DNA of 64,000 nt, from assembly GCA_911728455.2 (NCBI GenBank), contig OU452219.1:8926320-8990319 (forward strand). Reading direction: 5' to 3'. The notes beneath the pieces are model-generated. The model did not search any database and was not told the origin of the DNA. It worked only from the letters and a program-made list of their open reading frames with translations. Within the stretch, counting starts at the first letter, position 1. Every line of letters begins with the position of its first letter. The position numbers and the translations under genes were made by a program. Positions 58,301-64,000 of the stretch are shown piece after piece. This stretch comes from Marthasterias glacialis. Its lineage: Eukaryota > Echinodermata > Asteroidea > Forcipulatida > Asteriidae.

Positions 58301-61074
58301 GTACTGGTTTCATGCTGAGGGTGGTTTTGGGTACTGGTCTCATGCTAAGGGTGGTTTTGGGTACTGGTCTCATGCTAAGGGTGGTTTTGGGTACCGGTCT
58401 CATCCTAAGGGTGGTTTTGGGTACCAGTCTCATGCTAAGGGTGGTTTTGGGTACTGGTCTCATGCTAAGGGTGGTTTTGGGTACCGGTCTCATGTTAAGG
58501 GTGGTTTTGGGTACTGGTCTCATGCTAAGGGTGGTTTTGGGTACCGGTCTCATGTTAAGGGTGGTTCTTGGTATTGATCTCATGGTAAGGGTGGTTTTGG
58601 GTACTGGTCTCATGCATGCTGAGGTGGTTTTGGGACAAAAGCCATCAAATTCAAGCACTAACAATAAGATGGATTTTAGATACAGAAATGAAAAAAAAAA
58701 AACTCTTATAAAAGTTTTCATTTCTTTCAAACATACCTGTTGGCACACAGAACATGGTGCTGTAATCAAAGGCAGATCGTGCAGGGCAGATGCACAAGAA
58801 ACTACCATCCTCATTAACACATAATCCATTGTTACATATGTCCTCATTCACTGAACACTCATCGATATCTGTGGGCAGAGAATCAAAAACAGCTGCATTT
58901 TTCACTTTGGAAGACAACAATATTTCAATAATGAAACAATTAATGAAACAAGAAGATTTTTTGTTGTGATGGATTAGAAAAAAAGTATCTCTTAATTTGT
59001 GAAAACTTAATAGCCAGGATCCTTGCCCATGAAATATGATTTGAGCAAAAAGGATGGAAGCATGACAATTAAAATAATGCCTGAAATACACACTTAATGA
59101 TGGAGTCTACAGCTCACAAATTTGAAAGGCCCTACTTGGAAAAAAGCACAACATAACACTCCCAGAGTCTTAAAACCTATTAAGAAGAAGAAAAAAAAAT
59201 CACCAACAATTTTGCTTACTTAAAAAATATTTCTGTACATTAGTTTAAAACCTCCCTAAAAAGAAAAAACAAAACAAAAAACAACAACAAAACAAAACAC
59301 ACACACAGGTGCACGCAGGTTCTAAAACCTGTAAACAAATTATATATTTAAATAAACTTTTTAAAAAGGAAGTTTTATGGCTTTTACTCTTAGACTTTTC
59401 ATTTAAAAGGCCTCTAAAAACCACAAAACTTGGTAAGAATTAGATATCAACTATGACTAATGGGAGACAATTAACTGTGAACTAACCAATGCATGATCTG
59501 GATGATGCATCGTGTTCATACCCTTCGATACAAGCACAGCTGTAGTCTCCATACTCATTGATGCAGTTAGCCTGTCCACAGATGTTAGGGAACTCTGCAC
59601 ATTCATTGATATCTAAAGTCAAAGAAGAAAAAACGAAAGAAGAAAAAAGAGACTCAAGTGAGAGGTTTTTTTCACCTAGATTTACTTAATTGAATCCTTC
59701 CTCACTCTAACACAATCCAACACCACAATGGTAACTCAAACACCCAAACTGTTGGACTCTGATTATGGTGGTAAGCCTGATTCCATGTAAAAGCATGATC
59801 AGTTTACTAGTGCAGTCCTCAGTCCAACAACCAAATTATTGGACTCTGACTATGGTGGTAATCATGATCCCATGTAAAGCATAATCAGTTTACTGGTGCA
59901 GTCCTCAGTCCAACTGATCAAAACAAAACACATGCTGTTGGAGTTTGCTGGGTAAGGGATGGTTAGGGTAAATTCCTTAAAACGAAATTGGAGAGGAGGG
60001 CTGGAAAAGATTGATTGATTGAAATTAGAAAATGTACAACTCTACCAGGTAGGCAGGTATAAACATTGTGCTACATTGTGCATATCATATCCATTTGATT
60101 CTCTCATTGGGGGGGGGGGGTAAGACTTGACCCAAGTCATACTTTCGTCGAGTCCTTGTCCATCTGAACAACCGACAATCAATCCACTACTGCAATCACC
60201 CATCACGGCTTTATTTCAGCGCTTTGTTGTGCAAAAGTACAACTTGATGAATTTGTCAGGAGGCAACCCCCCCCCCCCCTGATATGTAGTTATTCATAAT
60301 GCATATGCAATACCTTTAATATGTAATGAACACGTCCGCTGCTGACCAATGAAATCGGTTTAGTTTTCAACGACTCGTTCATTTTTCAAAGCGGGTGTTG
60401 TCAATTTATCTCTACCAAGTTACATACAATTATGACAATAAAAATCGGTACTGATATCTATGGATATACTATCGTATGGTAAAGTTGTTGTATAATAACA
60501 TGAAGCTTAATTGAAATAAATAAATAATAATCTGTAACAATTAGATTCTCTGAAGTGTTCAAGGTTGACCCAAAACCTAATGAATAAGTCCATGTACAAA
60601 ACAACAGCACTGCATATCTATGCCATGCAGCCTGCATATTGATATTACGCGCCGATTCCCCGAATGCTGCTGTCTCATTGGCTGCTACCCAAATCGGTAG
60701 ATGAGCCCTATTGGCGTGCGTAAACCTGTGGCGTATTAACCAAGTCGGGTTTTGCGATCTGGAATTCACTGGATTGGTAATTAATTGACACTAGAGGGCG
60801 CGCGTTACAAAAAGCTCAGACACGTTATTACTGACTCAATCACCACGAAACCCGACTTGAACCAAGTCGGGGGGGGGGGGGGGGGGTCCAACTCTACTTT
60901 CATGTTTTTAAACAGCACTGGAGACGTCAAGATTGAGATGACTTTTACCTTGACATTGATTACTCTGCCAGTTAAATCTCTCTCCATCAGGGCACTGGCA
61001 GTCATGATCCTCACCTCTTGGTACACAGGTACCGTTACCACAGAGACCTGGCACACTGGTGCAACCATTTTCAG
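52162..61074 (-). CDS. fibrillin/LTBP-like extracellular matrix protein, 3' nine exons (5' end not found)
   Basis: Exons in order are 61074-60949, 59612-59487, 58868-58737, 57502-57317, 56103-55981, 55507-55319, 53831-53675, 53406-52889 and 52313-52162, together about 1.7 kb or 569 codons. Every junction is GT-AG and every split codon closes correctly. Domains run EGF, cbEGF, cbEGF, Pro/Gly linker plus cbEGF, cbEGF, a TB (8-Cys) domain with the CCC triplet, a Gly/Asp linker, a Tyr/Pro/Gly-rich hinge, and a final EGF with the stop. The order cbEGF-cbEGF-TB-Pro/Gly hinge-EGF is that of the fibrillin N-terminal region, and LTBPs are similar. The D-V/I-N/D-E-C motifs predict calcium binding. The first exon begins mid-codon, so the signal peptide and N-terminus lie upstream and were not found. 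It ends where true fibrillins continue for some 40 more domains, and no further exon is seen downstream. Matrix-protein class is secure; precise orthology is open. Confidence 0.85.
52281..52558. repeat. 139-bp tandem duplication taking in the start of the last matrix exon
   Basis: Copy 1 is 52281-52419 and copy 2 is 52420-52558, nearly identical. Copy 2 carries the intron end, the splice acceptor and the first 33 nt of the terminal EGF exon. It is placed upstream of the real exon in transcript order. Confidence 0.9.
52889..53406 (-). CDS. matrix gene exon: Tyr/Pro/Gly/Gln-rich hinge
   Basis: This exon has 172 codons of disordered repeat built from PPYYGGQ and PNPGG blocks, ending [10 protein letters not shown]. 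It has no Cys and almost no hydrophobic residue. It sits where fibrillin-1 has its Pro-rich and fibrillin-2 its Gly-rich segment. The frame is fixed by phases on both sides (2 in, 1 out). Confidence 0.88.
53675..53831 (-). CDS. matrix gene exon: last TB Cys and Gly/Asp/Tyr linker
   Basis: This exon supplies [10 protein letters not shown] and then a low-complexity linker with [18 protein letters not shown]. It starts in phase 1 and ends in phase 2, both matching its neighbours. Confidence 0.85.
54255..54320 (+). mobile_element. tRNA-like SINE head
   Basis: AGTGGTCTCGTGGTTAAAAC and GATGGTTCGAATCCAACC are A- and B-box-like at tRNA spacing. It lies in the matrix gene intron, next to a CCATTTTGG-family element. 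Confidence 0.45.
54328..54485 (-). mobile_element. CCATTTTGG-family MITE in a matrix gene intron
   Basis: CACCATTTTGGAAGTCAAC faces GACTTCCAAAATGGTGCAAC, followed by CAAGATTATTGT as in other copies. Confidence 0.65.
55319..55507 (-). CDS. matrix gene exon: TB (8-Cys) domain
   Basis: This exon encodes [18 protein letters not shown], then [16 protein letters not shown] and DPCPPNGG. Seven of the eight TB cysteines, including the diagnostic Cys triplet, are here. The eighth (RVLCESG) is at the start of the next exon. TB domains occur only in fibrillins, LTBPs and close relatives. Confidence 0.92.
55981..56103 (-). CDS. matrix gene exon: calcium-binding EGF before TB
   Basis: This exon encodes [16 protein letters not shown], then [11 protein letters not shown] and RRCI, in phase 1-1. 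It joins directly to the TB exon. Confidence 0.9.
56756..56945. mobile_element. MITE with GGACCTTTCCCATG ends
   Basis: GGACCTTTCCCATGAAGTAT pairs with ATATTTCATGTGAAAGGTC. The interior is shared with the 42645 element. Confidence 0.7.
57317..57502 (-). CDS. matrix gene exon: Pro/Gly linker plus calcium-binding EGF
   Basis: This exon opens with [17 protein letters not shown], then [28 protein letters not shown] and a final Cys. The linker makes it longer (186 nt) than the other EGF exons. Confidence 0.9.
57590..57742. mobile_element. CCATTTTGG-family MITE in a matrix gene intron
   Basis: CCAATTCACCTGACGTCATC opens it. GCGCCATTTTGGAAG faces TCCCAAAATGGTGAGC. Confidence 0.65.
57901..58620. repeat. 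30-bp minisatellite, 24 units, in a matrix gene intron
   Basis: The unit contains GGTGGTTTTGGGTACTGG and TCTCATGCTAAGG. All units are exactly 30 bp, so the array stays in register for 720 bp and both strands are open reading frames. Units 58051-58260 and 58261-58470 form two copies of the same seven-unit order. Confidence 0.95.
58737..58868 (-). CDS. matrix gene exon: calcium-binding EGF
   Basis: This exon encodes [17 protein letters not shown], then [19 protein letters not shown] and MFCVPTG. It is a complete cbEGF in phase 1-1. Confidence 0.9.
59487..59612 (-). CDS. matrix gene exon: calcium-binding EGF
   Basis: This exon encodes [17 protein letters not shown], then [17 protein letters not shown] and a final Cys. 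It is a complete cbEGF in a 126-nt phase 1-1 exon. Confidence 0.9.
59700..59960 (+). repeat. dispersed repeat, internally duplicated
   Basis: Two tandem units (about 59747-59829 and 59830-59915) share TTGGACTCTGA, TATGGTGGTAA, ATCAGTTTACT and GTGCAGTCCTCAGTCCAAC. It lies in a matrix gene intron. Confidence 0.7.
60949..61074 (-). CDS. matrix gene exon: EGF (non-calcium type)
   Basis: This exon has phase 1 at both ends. It encodes [16 protein letters not shown] and the remaining Cys of a six-Cys EGF, ending NQCQ then D on joining. An N-glycosylation sequon (NGT) lies between Cys 2 and 3. It is the intact member of a ladder of partial copies to its right. Confidence 0.85.
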
Positions 61075-61142
61075 CTTAAATAAAAAAACAAAACGATAAA
61101 ACAAATATCAACTGGAAGATCAATACTTGGGTTGTCTTTATT

Positions 61143-61201
61143 CTAGGGAGCTTTGGTACCATTACCACAAATACCCAGGCACGCTGGTGCAACATTATCA
61201 G
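61143..61201 (-). pseudogene. decayed partial copy of the EGF exon (copy 2)
   Basis: Acceptor TTTCAG is followed by DNVAPACLGICGNGTKAP and a stop. It matches the first half of the 60949-61074 exon at the same spacing (127 bp), with the first Cys lost and the second half missing. Confidence 0.75.
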
Positions 61202-61263
61202 CTGAAATATGAAACAAAAGGAATCTCAATGTTTGGTGATCGATACGCTGGTGTACCTCCTTC

Positions 61264-61328
61264 CTAAGGAGCACAGGTACATGTTCTGTTTCCACAGAGA
61301 CCTGACACGCTAGTGCAGCCATTATCAG
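61264..61328 (-). pseudogene. decayed partial copy of the EGF exon (copy 3)
   Basis: Acceptor TTTACAG is followed by DNGCTSVSGLCGNRTC, TCAP and a stop. It is closer to the intact exon than copy 2 and lies 127 bp further on. It lacks the second half of the EGF. Confidence 0.75.
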
Positions 61329-61394
61329 CTGTAAAATGAAACAATCCATATGTCAATTGGATTATTGATATGCGATTGATTCCACCTTCACAGT

Positions 61395-61435
61395 TTAAGT
61401 ACAAATATCTAGCGTGCTTGTGCTACCATTACCAG
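61395..61435 (-). pseudogene. decayed partial copy of the EGF exon (copy 4)
   Basis: After TAAG it reads GNGSTSTLDICT and a stop, a more worn version of the same exon start. A fifth, weaker resemblance (GGTAATGGCTGC on minus) lies near 62285-62304. Confidence 0.5.
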
Positions 61436-63233
61436 CTTACCGGTACATGTAAAACCATAGAAATGTTGAATATGTAAATTGGATAATTGATACTATGCAT
61501 CCCACCAGAAAATGGTTGCTCAAATTTCCTGTAAATTGCAAAGTAGGGTCTCCAAATAGCTTATTTGTAATTACCGTTTACAAATGAAAATGACATGAAC
61601 AGGGTCTCCAGAACCTATCCAATTTTAAAATGGTGACCAAAAGATACACGGACACCACTCAGGCTTACAGACTAATCCATTTTAGTCCGTACTCGCTAGT
61701 GCTGCGCCTCACACTGCCATTGCCAAGACACTTTCAGCGCAAGGTTTTGTACACAGAGACAGGTAAAACCGTTGTCTTTTCAACTTTTAATGTGAATTAG
61801 GTGACTTGTTCAACGTTTTACAACAATGAAGAACACTGACCATAACTATTTGCTACTGAACAGAGACTAAATTCTGAAAACGACGCAGACAGTAGGTGTG
61901 TTTAAAGTGTGATAGACACTAAAACTGCACAGTCGCTGGTTTAATGCATTATATCAGCAAGGTTTTTGGGCAAAATTTCAGTATTCACTTTCTGTTTAGT
62001 TGAAAATATTTAATATAAAAGTATGTTCTACATCGTTATGTCATGCTGTCCTGTCAGGGAAACTGTGTAAACCGTTGAGCAAGACACTTAATTTGCATAA
62101 AAAGTAAAAACAGACGATGGTTTTTCCATGTTTTTGTGTACAAAACCTTGCGCTGCCAGCGTCCCAGCAATGGTGGCGCTGTGCACAAACAGGCTAAAAA
62201 AGATCAGTCTATACCATATACAATGTACATGGTTGTCTTCATCTTGTGTTCAGATGCTGATACCATAGATTTCTGGCGGACTTTTGCAGCCATTACCAAA
62301 ATTACTGAATAAAACAACGAATATATAAAACTCTTGATAATGCATGGTCAATGGATATGTATTTTAGGACAAAATGAATGTTGATGTTGATGACGTGATG
62401 TGATGACCTTGTTCGTCTGAGGTGTCTGTCAATAGATTTCAATTAAATTTAGATTGCGGACTTTGATGACAATGAACTTGGGCTGAATTCAAACATTTAA
62501 GCACAGAATATTATTGCTCAATAGTTTTTGTGCTTTAAAAAGGGGTGAGATTGTGTGAAAAGGTAAATTCACTCCCTGAAAAAATAAGGATGTTATAATT
62601 CAGAGGTTTATAGACTCTTTACATCACCACTAATAGAAATCTACAGGTTTTATCATAATAAGAGCAGAGTCATTCGTCTCTGTTACCGGAAGTTCACCTC
62701 TTTCAAGAAAATCTGAAGGCCAAGGGAGGTAAAAATAAAACTCCTGAAATCAGGAAAAATCCTGACAAATCACAGGCCTGGTTAAAAGTGAAAATAGCCG
62801 GATTTCTGTCCTCTGGTCCATATCCGGTTTTTGCAGAGTAATTTTTGTTTCATGCTGGAGCTTGGCACATTTGTGTGCTTGACACCTTATATTCATGTTA
62901 CACAAATGCAGGTTACTATGGTGCAAAATAATGCAACAAAAAGGCATGTGATGTTAGTCATCATTATATAACACCCAAGTAGATCCTTGTCATTTGATTG
63001 GAGGATTGGAGGTCACGCGGCATTTGTTATTCACTCTATTGCACCACTACGTCAATGGCAGTGCATTTTTGGTACTACTCTGCATGCCTTTTGTTTTAAC
63101 CTTTTTGCTGTAATGCACACTCGACCACCATGTGCAAAACAAAGCAGTACAAAACGCCCTCGTTTGACAGGACACAACCATAGTTTTATCCTCCGATAAG
63201 AATAACAAAGATCTTCTTGGATGTAGATATAAA

Positions 63234-63397
63234 ACAAATAATGAATGTTTTGCATTCGTGCATTGGAGAGAATATTTTCATTCGTTGAAAGATGGAATGT
63301 TCCATTTAACTCGGCTCTGCCTCGTTGAATGGAACATTCCATCTTTCAACTCAAGAAAATATTCTCACCATTGCACTCATAAACATTCATTATTTGT
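63234..63397. mobile_element. 164-bp foldback element
   Basis: ACAAATAATGAATGTTTTGC at the left pairs with CATAAACATTCATTATTTGT at the right. Arms of about 75 bp run to AAAGATGGAATGTTCCATT. The loop has CTCGGCTCTGCCTCG. Confidence 0.8.
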
Positions 63398-63934
63398 ATA
63401 CAATAAAGTTTAAAAGCAAAAAAAATAATGATGCATCATCATTGGAGACTAAACATCTTTAAGATTGGGAAATAGATCTGTTGACGAAAAGACGCAAAAT
63501 ATTCCATCAAACTCACTCCAGCTAATAACCGTACTCCTCTTTGTAACCAACTGATTCTTCAGAGAATCTGACACATACATTGACAGACAGTTTGTTGACA
63601 GCACAAATTTTTAAGAATTTTCCCTTTGTCCAGGTTGTTTGTTCCCTTTTGGTAAAGAGACCTGACTATGAAAGCTTAGCATAGAGTACTCAGCAGGGAG
63701 CACCCTTTTGTAGCTCCATGCACTTATCAGTTCTAGACTGTTCTCATATAAAAATAACAACAGAGGGCTCAAACTAGTTCCACTTGCTAACTCGTCAAGT
63801 GGAATTCTCCCTAATGAGTATGCTCATATAGTGTCAAAGCATTCCAACCGTGCCAGAGTCGTGGTTTACACCAACGACTAATCATAAACAAAACCCAAAG
63901 AGTTCAGAACAAGCTGGGCCTGCTGCAATGCGAT

Positions 63935-64000
63935 GAAAGTGGCGTCCGGATGATGAAAATGAAGATGATGGAGATGATGATGAAGATATGGATGATGATT
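63935..64000. repeat. GAT/GATG microsatellite at the window edge
   Basis: Imperfect GATGATGAAAATGAAGATGATG units continue to the last base. Confidence 0.75.

Larger units (their letters stand above)
61436..64000. other. upstream side of the matrix gene, no exon recognised
   Basis: No intact EGF, hybrid domain or signal-peptide exon is visible on minus. A weak fifth EGF-exon relic lies near 62290. The foldback at 63234 and the terminal GAT repeat are the only other features. Confidence 0.5.

Noticed and set aside
57772-58847. Long open frames of about 350 and 330 aa on both strands
   Set aside because: They are produced by the 30-bp minisatellite staying in register. One contains real EGF exon sequence only in another frame, and neither resembles a protein family.

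Overview
The window is animal nuclear DNA, about 62% A+T. Its genes have GT-AG introns and lie within dense short transposable elements. I place it in a marine invertebrate deuterostome, most likely an echinoderm and possibly a sea star. That placement is inference, resting on vertebrate-like orthologues (RNF8, a PAR-type bZIP factor, C6orf120, MRPS12, a fibrillin-like matrix protein) and on the very high load of tRNA-headed SINEs and foldback/MITE elements. No species call is possible from the sequence alone.

Layout. Five protein genes can be supported. (1) MRPS12 on + (coding exons 2695-2776 and 3134-3540) is the mitochondrial ribosomal protein uS12m. (2) A PAR-type bZIP factor of the HLF/TEF/DBP group on + has its main coding exon at 12074-13121. 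Three perfect TTACGTAA sites, the motif this class binds, lie 2.7-4.3 kb upstream. (3) RNF8 on - (30259 down to 20217, eight coding exons, 687 aa) has an FHA domain, a long coiled coil and a C3HC4 RING. After these it carries a SUMO-interaction-like motif, a 15-residue Glu run and a CCHC zinc knuckle that crosses the last splice junction. (4) A C6orf120/UPF0669 homologue on + (46161-46697) is a small secreted glycoprotein. (5) A fibrillin/LTBP-like matrix gene on - (61074 down to 52162, nine exons in window, 5' end outside or unresolved) encodes EGF, four calcium-binding EGFs, a TB domain, a Tyr/Pro/Gly-rich hinge and a terminal EGF.

The rest is intronic and intergenic DNA full of repeats. 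There are at least fifteen elements with terminal inverted repeats, several tRNA-headed SINE fragments (one split by another insertion), satellite-like tandem arrays, and a 24-copy 30-bp minisatellite with a seven-unit higher-order repeat inside the matrix gene. There is also an identical 202-bp direct-repeat pair exactly 1,400 bp apart, and many poly-G/poly-C tracts. No rRNA genes, functional tRNA genes, CRISPR arrays or bacterial-type operons were seen, and no transposase, reverse transcriptase or virus-derived coding region could be recognised.

The five genes do not form an obvious pathway. The most interesting points are the extra C-terminal module of RNF8, the matrix gene's architecture and its partial exon duplications (one at the terminal exon that duplicates a splice acceptor, and a ladder of decaying EGF copies at the other end), and the inverted-repeat load of the RNF8 introns.
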